Shown here piece by piece: positions 9,924-19,563 of a stretch of 64,000 bases of DNA. The notes under the pieces are model-generated. The model saw nothing but the letters and a program-made list of their open reading frames with translations, did no database searches and had not been told where the DNA came from. The stretch's first letter is position 1. The number at the start of each line of letters is the position of its first letter. The stretch is from assembly GCF_012911565.1 (NCBI RefSeq), contig NZ_JAAMPU010000098.1:1-64000 (forward strand), written 5' to 3'. A program made the position numbers and the translations under genes. The stretch is from Flavobacterium silvaticum (GTDB lineage: Bacteria > Bacteroidota > Bacteroidia > Flavobacteriales > Flavobacteriaceae).

Positions 9924-10907
9924 ATGGATAAAAAAGCGACTCCCATACGTTGGGGAATCATAGGGTGTGGCGATGTCACTGAGCGCAAAAGCGGACCGGC
10001 CTACCAAAAGACGGATGGATTTGAACTAAAGGCAGTCATGAGGCGCGATGCAGATAAAGCGGCCGATTATGCACGCAGACACAACATAGAAAAATCTGGT
10101 TCCGATGCCGACGCACTCATCAATGATCCTGAAATTGATGCCGTGTATATTGCAACTCCGCCCGACACGCATAAACTTTATGCGCTCAAGGTTGCACAGG
10201 CCGGAAAACCATGTTGCATTGAAAAACCAATGGCTCCAAGTTATGCCGATTGTGTCGAAATCACCACTGCTTTTGAAAACGCAAATTTGCCGCTTTTCGT
10301 AGCCTATTACAGAAGGTCTCTTCCGCGTTTTCTCAAAGTCAGGGAATGGATCGATGAAGGTCGAATAGGGACAATCCGGAATATACATTGGCATTTGACC
10401 AAAACAACTTCCCACACAGACTTATCGGGAACATACAATTGGCGGACTGATCCTGAAATTGCCGCCGGTGGGTATTTTGACGACCTCGCCAGCCACGGGA
10501 TTGACCTTTTTACTTTTTTTTTCGGGAATATTATCGCGGTTTCAGGGGTTAGCGATAACCAACAAGGGCTTTATGAGGCAAAAGATACAATCGGCGCGGC
10601 CTGGCTTCATGAATCGGGTGTCATGGGAACCGGAAGCTGGAATTTCGGCGCCTATCAGCGTCAGGATGAAGTGACCGTTTACGGAAGCAAAGGCCGCATC
10701 ACTTTTGCCGTTTTTGAAGAAGTGCCTTTGGTTTTGGTCAACGATTCGGGCATGGAAGAAGTGGTGATCGACCATCCGGAAAATATCCAGTTATACCATG
10801 TTCAAAACATGCGTGACCATCTTTTGGGCAAAACCGGACATCCGTCAACGGGTCATACGGCGACGCATACCACCTGGGTTCTGGATAAGATTTTGGGAAA
10901 AATATGA
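9924..10907 (+). CDS. Gfo/Idh/MocA family oxidoreductase
   Basis: This 327-residue protein has an N-terminal Rossmann fold with IRWGIIGCGDVTE (the GxGxxx nucleotide-binding loop) and the family's CIEKPMA motif (EKP, Lys as active-site acid) near residues 93-99. A C-terminal alpha/beta domain carries GGYFDDLASHGID, with the conserved DxxxH active-site histidine. Family members oxidise or reduce sugars and cyclitols using NAD(P). The substrate cannot be named. The gene converges on the GH3 gene with only 5 bp between stop codons, and no terminator hairpin is visible there. Confidence 0.88.
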   Translation: MDKKATPIRWGIIGCGDVTERKSGPAYQKTDGFELKAVMRRDADKAADYARRHNIEKSGSDADALINDPEIDAVYIATPPDTHKLYALKVAQAGKPCCIEKPMAPSYADCVEITTAFENANLPLFVAYYRRSLPRFLKVREWIDEGRIGTIRNIHWHLTKTTSHTDLSGTYNWRTDPEIAAGGYFDDLASHGIDLFTFFFGNIIAVSGVSDNQQGLYEAKDTIGAAWLHESGVMGTGSWNFGAYQRQDEVTVYGSKGRITFAVFEEVPLVLVNDSGMEEVVIDHPENIQLYHVQNMRDHLLGKTGHPSTGHTATHTTWVLDKILGKI

Positions 10908-10912
10908 ACGGA

Positions 10913-13150
10913 TTATTTGACCGTGATAGTTACTTCCTGTTTGATTGATCTTGATGAATTGCCCAATCTGAGCGCGTATGTTCCAGTTTCGACAATCCAT
11001 TTTCTGGAAGCAGTGTCATAGTATGCTAATTCCTTTATCGGAACTTCGATGGTCGCTTTTTGTGAACTTCCTGCTTTTACAAATACTTTCGTGAAACCTT
11101 TGAGTTCTTTATTCGCCCGATTGACTTTGCTTCCGGGGTTTGACGAATACAACTGGACGACTTCTTTACCATCCATCTTTCCGGTATTTTTTACAGTGAG
11201 TGTGACCACGATGGTTTCGCCTCTCGTATAGGTTGATTTGTCCGATCTCGCATCGCTGAATTCAAAAGTCGTATAAGACAATCCATAGCCAAACGGATAC
11301 AACGGCGTTATGTTTTTGGTGTCGAACCATCGATAACCTACCAAAAGGCCTTCTTTGTATTCTTCTGTCGAAGTGCCCGGAAAACTGTTGGTCGCGTGGG
11401 CAGGTGAATCAGATAATTTTTTAGGCATTGTCCACGGAAGTTTTCCGGATGGATTGACTTTTCCGAGCAAAACATCGGCAAGTGCATTTCCGCCTTCAGA
11501 ACCATTATACCAGCTCCAGACGATGGTAGAATTTTCTTTTTCGGTTTTGTTCAGATCATAAGGAGCGCCGGCAATAAAGACAACGATAGTTTTCGGATTC
11601 GCGGATTTTACGGCAGAAATCATCGCTTCCTGTCCAAAAGGCAAAGTCAGGTCGGCACGGTCGGAAGCTTCCGTTTCATAATTCCGGTTCCCGCCGACAA
11701 AAAGAATGGCTACATCTGATTTTTTAGCTGCCGCCATTGCATCAGCAACCATTTTTGAGTCAAGTTCGTTCACGGTCTGCGCTCTTTCTACGGTCACGTT
11801 TCCGAGTTTGGCACTGCTTGGTTTGAATTCGGTTTTATAACCTTCGGCATAATTTATCGTGACAGATTTGGGCAACTTCGCCTGGAGCGCTTCAAGTGGC
11901 GTGATTTCGCGTTTTGTTTTGACACCGGCACCGAATCCGCCCTGGGCATGTTTAGCCGTCGCATTGGCTCCGATTATTGCAACGCTTTTAAGGTTCTCGA
12001 TTTTAAGCGGAAGCAGGTTTTCTGAATTTTTGAGCAGCACGACAGATTCGGATGCAATGTCATAAGCTTCTTTGAAATGTGCGTCTGTACTGATACTGCC
12101 TTTTACACGGTCTTTCGCATCGCCCATCGCCTTGAGGTTGAACAATACTTTGAGCATGCGTTTTACATGTTTGTCGATTTCAGCTTCAGTCACCTCGCCC
12201 GATTTTACAGCAGCCAAAAGAGGTTTTGCAAAATAGAACTCATCAAAAGATGGCTTGCTGGTTCCCATTTCAAGATCGGTTCCGGCTTCGAGCGCTTTTT
12301 TGGTGGTGTGGACGGCATCCCAATCTGAAATGACAATTCCTTTGAAACCCCATTCGTCCCTTAAGATATTCTGGAGCATATAAGTATTCTCACACAAATA
12401 GTCGCCTCGGAATTTATTGTAAGCACCCATGATGCTATAGGCTTTTGCCTTGGTGATGGCGGCTTCGAACGCGGGAAGATATATTTCACGCAAGGTTCGT
12501 TCATCCATAAGGACATCGACGGTTCCGCGATTGGTTTCCTGGTTATTTGCGGCAAAATGCTTGATACAAGCGGCAACATCCTGGTTCTGGACGCCAATGA
12601 CATAGGGAACCACGAGGCTTTTATTGAGGAACGGATCTTCTGTCATGTATTCGAAAGTCCGACCGCCCAAAGGTGTGCGTATGATGTTGAAAGCCGGAGC
12701 GAGTAATATGTCTTTGCCTCTTGCACGTGCTTCCTGCCCGATCGAAGTTCCAAAAACGCTTGCCATTTCCGGATTCCAGGTCGCCGATAATCCGCCGCCT
12801 GCGGGATAATAGGTGGCAAAATCGGTGTCAAGTTTTAGTGGCGTCCAACTCATGCGCTCCAGTTCTTCGCGAATACCCAGAGGGCCGTCTGCCATATGGA
12901 CTTCAGGGATTTCGAGGCGTTCGACACCCTTGTTGGTAAACATGCTGTATCCGTGGAGCATTCCCACTTTTTCTTCAATCGTCATTTTTGAAACGATGTC
13001 GTTTATTTTGGAATCGAAGGCATCGCTGAGTTCCTTGGTATGGACAGTTTTGTTGGTCTCAATTGGTGTTGTAGTTGTTGCGTCTTTTTTGCACGAAACG
13101 GTCAGTAGCACCAATAGCGTCAATAAAAAGCATAGAATTTCCTTCTTCAT
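10913..13150 (-). CDS. Glycoside hydrolase family 3 beta-glucosidase-type lipoprotein
   Basis: I choose the ATG at 13150 (MKKEILCFLL) because it gives a clean lipoprotein signal with lipobox LLTVSC. A longer frame starts ten codons earlier. The 745-residue protein has the GH3 N-terminal TIM barrel with the KHFAANNQE motif and the nucleophile Asp276 in GIVISDWDAV. The second alpha/beta sandwich domain and a C-terminal fibronectin III-like domain (FGYGLSYTTFEFS onward) follow. It should hydrolyse beta-linked glucosides or oligosaccharides in the periplasm or at the surface. It shows no starch-utilisation partner genes nearby. Confidence 0.9.
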   Translation of the reverse strand: MKKEILCFLLTLLVLLTVSCKKDATTTTPIETNKTVHTKELSDAFDSKINDIVSKMTIEEKVGMLHGYSMFTNKGVERLEIPEVHMADGPLGIREELERMSWTPLKLDTDFATYYPAGGGLSATWNPEMASVFGTSIGQEARARGKDILLAPAFNIIRTPLGGRTFEYMTEDPFLNKSLVVPYVIGVQNQDVAACIKHFAANNQETNRGTVDVLMDERTLREIYLPAFEAAITKAKAYSIMGAYNKFRGDYLCENTYMLQNILRDEWGFKGIVISDWDAVHTTKKALEAGTDLEMGTSKPSFDEFYFAKPLLAAVKSGEVTEAEIDKHVKRMLKVLFNLKAMGDAKDRVKGSISTDAHFKEAYDIASESVVLLKNSENLLPLKIENLKSVAIIGANATAKHAQGGFGAGVKTKREITPLEALQAKLPKSVTINYAEGYKTEFKPSSAKLGNVTVERAQTVNELDSKMVADAMAAAKKSDVAILFVGGNRNYETEASDRADLTLPFGQEAMISAVKSANPKTIVVFIAGAPYDLNKTEKENSTIVWSWYNGSEGGNALADVLLGKVNPSGKLPWTMPKKLSDSPAHATNSFPGTSTEEYKEGLLVGYRWFDTKNITPLYPFGYGLSYTTFEFSDARSDKSTYTRGETIVVTLTVKNTGKMDGKEVVQLYSSNPGSKVNRANKELKGFTKVFVKAGSSQKATIEVPIKELAYYDTASRKWIVETGTYALRLGNSSRSIKQEVTITVK

Positions 13151-13220
13151 ACGAGTTGTCTTTTTGTGAAATTGACACAAAAGATAATTAAAAACTGAAG
13201 ATTTGGCTAATTGCAGAAAT

Positions 13221-13257
13221 AAAAAACCCTTGGAAGTCCGATGATTCCAAGGGTTTT
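13221..13257 (-). terminator. Terminator of the tRNA-Ala gene
   Basis: Perfect 13-bp arms AAAACCCTTGGAA (13223-13235) and TTCCAAGGGTTTT (13245-13257) flank a 9-nt loop. On the minus strand a T-run follows, directly after the tRNA 3' end. Confidence 0.85.
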
Positions 13258-13264
13258 ACTTTGG

Positions 13265-13338
<74 letters not shown>

Positions 13339-13421
13339 AAAGCGAGGGCAAATATAGTTTTTTAAAGACAATACAAAAACAGAATGCCCAAAAAATGTAA
13401 TTTTAGAAAAATTTCAACACT

Positions 13422-14180
13422 ATGCCAGAAGCTGGAAACCTGCAGTCGACAATTACCGATGGAGTTGCCCAAATTGAGTTCTTCCATCCTTCGGGGAATT
13501 CGTTTCCGGCAGTTATGCTTCAGGCGTTGACCCTTGAATTTGAAAAACTTGGCAAAGATGAATCGGTAAAAATAATTGTCCTGAAAAGCGGGGGCGATGG
13601 TGCTTTTTGTGCCGGCGCGTCGTTTGATGAACTTTTGACTGTAGAAAATATCGATCAGGGAACGAGGTTTTTTTCCGGATTTGCATTGGTCATCAACGCC
13701 ATGCGGAAATGTCCGAAACTCATCATCGGAAGAATCCAGGGCAAAACAGTCGGCGGCGGAGTGGGGCTTGCGGCGGCCTGTGATTACACGTTCGCTACGG
13801 AATCGGCACTGGTCAAACTATCGGAACTTGCCATCGGAATTGGACCATTCGTCATTGCTCCGGCAGTAGAGAGGAAGATTGGTCTCGCTGCATTTGCCGA
13901 ACTTACGCTTTGTGCCCATGAATGGAAAAGTGCCTACTGGGCTAAGGAAAAAGGGTTGTATACCTGTCTTTTCAAAAACTCCGATGCCATGGATGACGAA
14001 ATAAGGAATTTTACCGGAATCCTTTCAAGATATAATCCGGAAGCGTTGTTAGAACTTAAGAAAATTTTCTGGCAAGGAACCGAGCATTGGGAATCATTAC
14101 TTTACGAACGGGCGGCTGTTTCCGGAAGACTCGTCCTCAGTGACTTTTCGAGAAATGCACTTGGCGCTTTAAGGAAGTAG
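13422..14180 (+). CDS. Enoyl-CoA hydratase/isomerase family protein
   Basis: This 252-residue crotonase-fold protein has the oxyanion-hole segments GDGAFCAGASFDEL (residues ~63-76) and GKTVGGGVGLAAACDYTFA (~104-122). The second carries the glycine that, with the first, holds the CoA thioester. The likely acid/base residues seen in true hydratases are not clear: the family's second Glu position lies in SELAIGIGP. Substrate could be a methylglutaconyl- or other short branched enoyl-CoA, but that is a guess. It is a single gene between two tRNAs. Confidence 0.85.
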   Translation: MPEAGNLQSTITDGVAQIEFFHPSGNSFPAVMLQALTLEFEKLGKDESVKIIVLKSGGDGAFCAGASFDELLTVENIDQGTRFFSGFALVINAMRKCPKLIIGRIQGKTVGGGVGLAAACDYTFATESALVKLSELAIGIGPFVIAPAVERKIGLAAFAELTLCAHEWKSAYWAKEKGLYTCLFKNSDAMDDEIRNFTGILSRYNPEALLELKKIFWQGTEHWESLLYERAAVSGRLVLSDFSRNALGALRK

Positions 14181-14204
14181 TGTCGCAAATCCCACACAAA
14201 TTAC

Positions 14205-14235
14205 TTGTAACGAATAAAAAATAGTGCTAATATTG
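14205..14235 (+). promoter_or_regulatory. Bacteroidota-type promoter of the CAT tRNA
   Basis: A TTG (14205-14207) lies 20 bp before TAATATTG (14228-14235), close to the TTG-N17-23-TAnnTTTG pattern known for Flavobacterium. The box ends 13 bp before the tRNA 5' end. Confidence 0.55.
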
Positions 14236-14248
14236 CAGCCTCTAAACC

Positions 14249-14322
14249 GGTCCTATAGCTCAGTTGGTTAGAGTCCCTGACTCATAATCAGGTTGTCCTT
14301 GGTTCGAGCCCAAGTGGGACCA
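14249..14322 (+). tRNA. tRNA with anticodon CAT (elongator Met or lysidine-type Ile2)
   Basis: The cloverleaf is: acceptor GGTCCTA/TGGGACC, D-arm GCTC/GAGT, anticodon arm CCTGA-CTCATAA-TCAGG and T-arm CTTGG-TTCGAGC-CCAAG. It lacks the initiator's 1:72 mismatch and GGG/CCC anticodon stem, so it is not fMet. Elongator Met and Ile (CAU modified by TilS) cannot be separated by eye. CCA is not encoded. Confidence 0.9.
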
Positions 14323-14328
14323 CATCAT

Positions 14329-14358
14329 AAAGCCTTGCAGAAATGCGGGGCTTTTTTT
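14329..14358 (+). terminator. Terminator after the CAT tRNA
   Basis: Arms AAAGCCTTGC (14329-14338) and GCGGGGCTTT (14345-14354), with two G-U pairs in RNA, are followed by four more T residues. Confidence 0.75.
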
Positions 14359-14390
14359 ATTCAAAAGAGCTAACTTTAAAAAAAGCTTTT

Positions 14391-15164
14391 ATGAGAATCG
14401 CCACCTACAATGTCAACGGAGTCAATGGTCGCTTGCCGATTTTGTTGAAATGGCTCGAAGAAACCCAGCCTGATATTGTCTGTCTCCAGGAGCTCAAAGC
14501 ACCTGACGAAAAATTCCCAATAGATCAAATCAGCGCCGCCGGCTACAATGCTGTTTGGCAGGGACAAAAATCCTGGAATGGTGTCGCGATTCTTTCAAAA
14601 GGACATGAAATCAAAGAAGTCACCCGTGTTCTTCCAGGTGATCCCGACGACATCCAGAGCCGCTACCTCGAAGCCGTCGTCAACGATATTCTGATTGTCT
14701 GCCTCTACCTTCCAAACGGCAATCCATCACCCGGCCCTAAGTTCGATTATAAACTCAGTTGGTTTGAACGGTTGCACAAAAGGGCTGTAACACTACTCGA
14801 ATTCGATATGCCGATCGCACTTATAGGCGATTTCAACGTTATGCCCACAGAATTCGACGTATATAAGCCCGAACGCTGGCTCAATGATGCCTTGTTCCGG
14901 GTTGAAGTGCGCGAGGCATTCCATAAACTGATTGCCCAAGGTTGGACAGATGCCATCCGCAAACTCCATCCGGATGAAGTCATTTATACCTTCTGGGATT
15001 ATTTCCGTCAGGCCTATGAACGCAATGCAGGTCTTCGCATCGATCATTTCCTGCTCAATCCGAAACTTGAAAAACGTCTCAAATCGTGCGGCGTGGACAA
15101 ATATGTTCGCGGTTGGGAAAAGACGAGCGATCATGCTCCGGTTTGGATTGATGTGGAAAAGTAA
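14391..15164 (+). CDS. xth: Exodeoxyribonuclease III (AP endonuclease)
   Basis: The ATG at 14391 is chosen because it starts the family's MRIATYNVNGVNGR. An in-frame ATG 48 bp earlier lies inside the preceding terminator. The 257-residue product has the endonuclease/exonuclease/phosphatase fold: LQELKAP (metal-binding Glu), IGDFNVMP (catalytic Asp/Asn) and the closing SDHAPVW (catalytic Asp-His). Exonuclease III nicks DNA at abasic sites and degrades 3' ends during base-excision repair. It is monocistronic as far as can be seen. Confidence 0.93.
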   Translation: MRIATYNVNGVNGRLPILLKWLEETQPDIVCLQELKAPDEKFPIDQISAAGYNAVWQGQKSWNGVAILSKGHEIKEVTRVLPGDPDDIQSRYLEAVVNDILIVCLYLPNGNPSPGPKFDYKLSWFERLHKRAVTLLEFDMPIALIGDFNVMPTEFDVYKPERWLNDALFRVEVREAFHKLIAQGWTDAIRKLHPDEVIYTFWDYFRQAYERNAGLRIDHFLLNPKLEKRLKSCGVDKYVRGWEKTSDHAPVWIDVEK

Positions 15165-15631
15165 ATTGCGGAAAACTTCCTGCATCGGCCAGCGCCCCAT
15201 GGTTTCTTCGTTAAAGCCAAAAGCGGGTCAAATTCCCAACTGCCGGCAAAAATATTTTGCAAAACTTCCAGTATATAAAATCAGTGACTTTTTGTTAAAA
15301 CTCACATCATCTGACTCTACTGACTTTTGTGTAAATAAGTTCAAACCTGACGTCCGGAAATTTTAAGAATTTCTCGAAATCCGGATAATTGCCGTTCATC
15401 GAAAATCCCTGTCATTCCGAGCCTTCGCGAATTTTATGATTTTTTAAGTATTTAAAATACAGTGAATTGCGTTTGTATATTTCGGCCTATTTGGAATCAC
15501 TCTTTGTTAAAAACTACGCCCGATTGTGGAAAAGTTTGCCTTTTTTAAAACCTTCCAAATCCTAATCTTTGTAATCCCGACAATTAGCAAATATTTTGTT
15601 AAAACGGACCTCGAAAATTACCCAGAAAATT
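15165..15631. other. 467-bp intergenic region, no gene seen
   Basis: No credible reading frame is present. A stretch near 15181-15245 contains GGCCAGC and AAAAGCGGGTCAAAT, faintly like the ends of the dispersed repeat at 29407 and 39237, but the match is too weak to call a copy. The promoter of the nrdB-nrdA unit should lie here. I cannot identify an exact TAnnTTTG box. Confidence 0.5.
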
Positions 15632-16609
15632 ATGTCAGCGATAGAACCGATTCTTCAGGAAAACAAAAACCGTTTCGTGATATTCCCTATAAAACATCAC
15701 GATATCTGGGAATGGTACAAAAAGATGGAAGCGTCGTTCTGGACTGCCGAGGAAATCGACCTGCATCAAGATCTTAATGACTGGAACAACAAGCTTAACG
15801 CAGACGAAAAATATTTCATCAAACACATCCTGGCATTTTTTGCTGCTTCAGATGGTATCGTCAATGAAAACCTCGCCGAGAATTTCGTAAATGAAGTCCA
15901 ATACGCCGAAGCAAAATTCTTCTACGGTTTCCAGATTATGATGGAGAACATCCACAGTGAGACCTATTCGCTGTTGATTGATACGTATGTAAAGGACGAT
16001 GTGGAGAAAGATCAGCTTTTCCATGCGCTTGAAGTATTTCCGGCCATCAGGAAAAAAGCTGATTGGGCTTTGAAATGGATTGAATCGGATTCATTTGCCG
16101 AAAGACTTATTGCATTTGCAGCGGTTGAAGGAATTTTCTTCTCTGGTGCGTTCTGTTCGATTTTCTGGCTTAAAAAACGGGGCCTTATGCCAGGATTGAC
16201 TTTTTCAAACGAATTGATTTCGCGTGACGAAGGCGTGCATTGTGACTTTGCCGTCCATTTGCACAACCATCATTTGGTGAATAAGGTTCCGAAATCGAGA
16301 ATCAAGGAAATCATTGTAGATGCGTTGGCCATCGAGCGTGAATTCATCACCGAGTCGCTTCCGGTAAGCCTTATCGGGATGAATGCAAACCTGATGACTC
16401 AATACCTTGAATTCGTGACAGATCGTTTGCTTGTGGAATTAGGCTGCGATCGTGTTTATAACGGAAGCAACCCATTCGATTTCATGGATATGATCTCGCT
16501 TCAGGGCAAAACGAATTTCTTCGAGAAGCGCGTTTCCGAATACCAAAAAGCCGGGGTCATGGACAAAGGCACCGATTCACAAAAGATTAGTTTCGACGCC
16601 GATTTTTAG
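15632..16609 (+). CDS. nrdB: Class Ia ribonucleotide reductase small subunit (beta)
   Basis: The start at 15632 ([10 protein letters not shown]) fits the family; 12 codons of open frame precede it. The 325-residue protein carries the diiron/tyrosyl-radical site. Glu105, His108 and the radical Tyr112 are in [10 protein letters not shown], and the second E-x-x-H pair is in [12 protein letters not shown]. It houses the stable radical that starts reduction of ribonucleoside diphosphates. The large subunit follows 139 bp downstream in the same direction, in the beta-then-alpha order common in Bacteroidota. Confidence 0.95.
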   Translation: MSAIEPILQENKNRFVIFPIKHHDIWEWYKKMEASFWTAEEIDLHQDLNDWNNKLNADEKYFIKHILAFFAASDGIVNENLAENFVNEVQYAEAKFFYGFQIMMENIHSETYSLLIDTYVKDDVEKDQLFHALEVFPAIRKKADWALKWIESDSFAERLIAFAAVEGIFFSGAFCSIFWLKKRGLMPGLTFSNELISRDEGVHCDFAVHLHNHHLVNKVPKSRIKEIIVDALAIEREFITESLPVSLIGMNANLMTQYLEFVTDRLLVELGCDRVYNGSNPFDFMDMISLQGKTNFFEKRVSEYQKAGVMDKGTDSQKISFDADF

Positions 16610-16748
16610 ATAAAAAGGCTTGTCATATCAATACAATCCAAGCCCAGATTTCTTTATGGGCAAGGAAATATTATCCCGATTTCATTTTACAAAAGTTCCG
16701 GAACTCGTTTCCAAACACCTGAAAAATAATTTAATAAGCTCATGACGT

Positions 16749-19157
16749 ATGTTTGTAGTTAAAAGAGACGGCAAGAAAGAACCGGTGATGTTCGACAAAA
16801 TCACCGACCGTATCAAAATCCTGTGCTACGGCCTCAATGACCTGGTTGATCCGGTAAAAGTGGCCATGCGCGTTATCGAAGGCTTATATGATGGCGTAAC
16901 GACCTCAGAACTCGACAACCTGGCTGCCGAAACCGCAGCGTCGATGACCGTTACACACCCCGATTTTGCCCAGTTGGCTGCGCGTATCGCCGTGTCCAAC
17001 CTGCACAAGAACACCAAAAAGTCGTTCAGCGAAACCATGAGCGATATGTATCATTACGTGAACCCGCGCACCAATCAGGAAGCGCCGCTTTTGAGTGATG
17101 AGGTTCATGAAGCGATACAGGCGAATGCGGAAAAGCTGGATTCGGCTATCATTTACAACCGTGATTTCAACTACGATTACTTCGGATTCAAGACTTTGGA
17201 ACGTTCGTACCTGCTGAAAATCAACGGTAAAATCGTGGAGCGTCCGCAACATATGCTGATGCGTGTTTCTGTCGGAATCCACATCAATGACATGGACGCC
17301 GCCATTGAAACGTATGAACTCATGTCGAAAAAGTTCTTTACGCATGCCACACCAACATTGTTCAATGCCGGAACGCCGAAGCCGCAAATGTCTTCCTGCT
17401 TCCTTTTGGCTATGCAGGATGACTCGATCGACGGTATTTACGATACGCTTAAACAAACGGCTAAGATTTCACAATCGGCCGGAGGAATCGGTCTTTCTAT
17501 CCATAATGTACGTGCGACAGGATCCTATATCCGCGGCACGAACGGAACTTCAAACGGAATTGTTCCAATGCTTCGCGTGTATAACGACACAGCCCGTTAC
17601 GTAGACCAGGGCGGTGGAAAACGCAAAGGAAGTTTTGCGGTTTACATCGAACCTTGGCATGCCGATATCTTCGATTTCCTCGACCTGAGAAAGAACCACG
17701 GAAAAGAAGAGATGCGTACGCGTGACTTGTTTTTGGGTATGTGGATCCCGGATTTGTTCATGAAACGTGTCCAGGAAGATTCTTTCTGGACCTTGATGTG
17801 CCCGAACGAATGTCCTGGATTGTATGATGTCCACAGTGAAGAATTCGATGCCTTGTACCTCAAATACGAGTCGGAAAACCGCGGACGCAAAACCATCAAG
17901 GCACGTGAGATCTGGGAAAAAATCCTTGAATCACAAATCGAGACCGGTTTGCCTTACATGTTGTACAAAGACGCGGCAAATCGTAAATCGAACCAGAAAA
18001 ACCTGGGGACAATCCGTTCTTCCAACTTGTGTACGGAAATCCTTGAGTTTACTTCTGCAGATGAAATCGCGGTGTGTAACCTTGCGTCTATTTCGCTTCC
18101 GATGTTCGTCGAAAACGGAAAATTCGACCACAAGCGTCTTTTCGACGTGACCAAACGCGTAACCCGTAACCTGAACAAGGTAATCGACAGGAACTACTAT
18201 CCGCTCAAAGAAGCAGAAAATTCCAATATGCGCCACCGTCCGGTAGGATTGGGCGTTCAGGGATTGGCCGATGCGTTCATCAAAATGCGTCTGCCGTTTA
18301 CAAGTGACGAGGCGAAACAAGTGAACCAGGATGTGTTCGAGACACTTTATTTTGCTGCCGTAACCGCGTCAATGGAGATGGCCAAGGAAGAAGGTCCATA
18401 TTCGACTTTTGCGGGTTCTCCAATATCGCAAGGTGAATTCCAGTATAACCTTTGGGGCTTGAAAGACAGCGATCTGTCCGGACGTTGGGACTGGGCCGCC
18501 TTGCGTAAGCAGGTTATGGAACATGGGGTTCGCAATTCGCTTCTCGTGGCTCCGATGCCTACGGCTTCAACTTCGCAAATCCTTGGAAACAACGAAGCTT
18601 TCGAACCATATACATCGAATATTTATACACGTCGTACATTGTCCGGAGAGTTCATCGTTGTCAACAAGCACTTACTTGAAGACCTGGTAGAACTCGGAAT
18701 CTGGAATGAAACCCTGAAGCAGGAAATCATGCGTCACAACGGTTCGATCCAAAACATAGACGGTATTCCGGATCATATCAAGGAATTGTACAAAACCGTT
18801 TGGGAAATGTCCATGAAAGACATTCTTGATATGGCACGCCACAGAGGTTATTTCATCGACCAGTCGCAATCACTCAACCTGTTCATGGAAGGAGCTACGT
18901 TTGCCAAATTGACTTCGATGCACTTCTATGCCTGGCAGTCTGGATTGAAAACGGGAATGTATTATCTGCGTACCAAATCTGCAGTCGATGCGATCAAGTT
19001 TACGCTGAATAACGATAAGAAAACCGAACCGACAGCGGAACCCGTTGCCGTTGAGGTAGAGCCGGACACCGATGCAATGACAGCAGAGGAATTCAAGGCG
19101 ATGGTCGAACGTTCCCGTAATGCCGAACCGGACGATTGCGAAATGTGCGGATCATAA
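16749..19157 (+). CDS. nrdA: Class Ia ribonucleotide reductase large subunit (alpha)
   Basis: This 802-residue catalytic subunit has an N-terminal ATP-cone ([17 protein letters not shown] onward, ~residues 1-90), which predicts allosteric overall activity control by ATP/dATP. The core contains the active-site motif SSNLCTEI and the signature [20 protein letters not shown], and the tail ends DDCEMCGS with the redox-shuttling Cys pair. It reduces NDPs to dNDPs together with the beta subunit encoded upstream. A strong terminator follows at 19178, so the downstream 75-aa gene and dGTPase form a separate unit. Confidence 0.96.
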   Translation: MFVVKRDGKKEPVMFDKITDRIKILCYGLNDLVDPVKVAMRVIEGLYDGVTTSELDNLAAETAASMTVTHPDFAQLAARIAVSNLHKNTKKSFSETMSDMYHYVNPRTNQEAPLLSDEVHEAIQANAEKLDSAIIYNRDFNYDYFGFKTLERSYLLKINGKIVERPQHMLMRVSVGIHINDMDAAIETYELMSKKFFTHATPTLFNAGTPKPQMSSCFLLAMQDDSIDGIYDTLKQTAKISQSAGGIGLSIHNVRATGSYIRGTNGTSNGIVPMLRVYNDTARYVDQGGGKRKGSFAVYIEPWHADIFDFLDLRKNHGKEEMRTRDLFLGMWIPDLFMKRVQEDSFWTLMCPNECPGLYDVHSEEFDALYLKYESENRGRKTIKAREIWEKILESQIETGLPYMLYKDAANRKSNQKNLGTIRSSNLCTEILEFTSADEIAVCNLASISLPMFVENGKFDHKRLFDVTKRVTRNLNKVIDRNYYPLKEAENSNMRHRPVGLGVQGLADAFIKMRLPFTSDEAKQVNQDVFETLYFAAVTASMEMAKEEGPYSTFAGSPISQGEFQYNLWGLKDSDLSGRWDWAALRKQVMEHGVRNSLLVAPMPTASTSQILGNNEAFEPYTSNIYTRRTLSGEFIVVNKHLLEDLVELGIWNETLKQEIMRHNGSIQNIDGIPDHIKELYKTVWEMSMKDILDMARHRGYFIDQSQSLNLFMEGATFAKLTSMHFYAWQSGLKTGMYYLRTKSAVDAIKFTLNNDKKTEPTAEPVAVEVEPDTDAMTAEEFKAMVERSRNAEPDDCEMCGS

Positions 19158-19177
19158 CCAGTAGTATATTTATGTTC

Positions 19178-19206
19178 AAAAAGGAAGTTTCGGCTTCCTT
19201 TTTTTT
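19178..19206 (+). terminator. Terminator of the nrdBA unit
   Basis: Arms AAAAAGGAAG (19178-19187) and CTTCCTTTTT (19194-19203) with a TTTCGG loop and a long T-tract. Confidence 0.85.
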
Positions 19207-19317
19207 GGTTTATAGCTTATAGGATTTCTGGAATGAATCTAAAATTCACAAATCTCAATTATCTGCCAACCATACTGTAACTTAGCCTCAGAATCGGGTT
19301 TTCAAATTCAATTAAAC

Positions 19318-19545
19318 ATGTCAAAAGAAAAAAAGGGCGTTTACACCGGAGTAATCAGGAAAGATGAAAAAGGCAACTACTTCTGTGGGCCGTATCTGCT
19401 CGATTACCAATATACCGAAGCCGGAAATTTCAAGGAAGGCGACAAAGTCAACCTTAAAACGGTAATCGCGAATCCGAGTAATGCAAGCGTGGAAAAATAC
19501 CCGCAAAAGAGCCGGAATTTCTTTTTGGCGAACGATAAAAAATAA
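19318..19545 (+). CDS. Conserved-type 75-aa protein, function unknown
   Basis: This is a small soluble protein with a basic N-terminus (MSKEKKGVY), several Gly/Tyr residues and a FKEGDKVNLKTVIANP stretch that could form a small beta-barrel. It has no signal peptide or membrane segment. It lies 18 bp upstream of the dGTPase gene in the same direction, so it is probably co-transcribed with it. I recognise no domain. The tight spacing suggests a role connected to the downstream enzyme or simply shared expression. Confidence 0.7.
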   Translation: MSKEKKGVYTGVIRKDEKGNYFCGPYLLDYQYTEAGNFKEGDKVNLKTVIANPSNASVEKYPQKSRNFFLANDKK

Positions 19546-19563
19546 TTTCCTCCAATCATTATG

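Noticed and set aside
15181-15245. Possible third copy of the GGTGCGG repeat
   Set aside because: Only a few short blocks match and their order and spacing do not hold.
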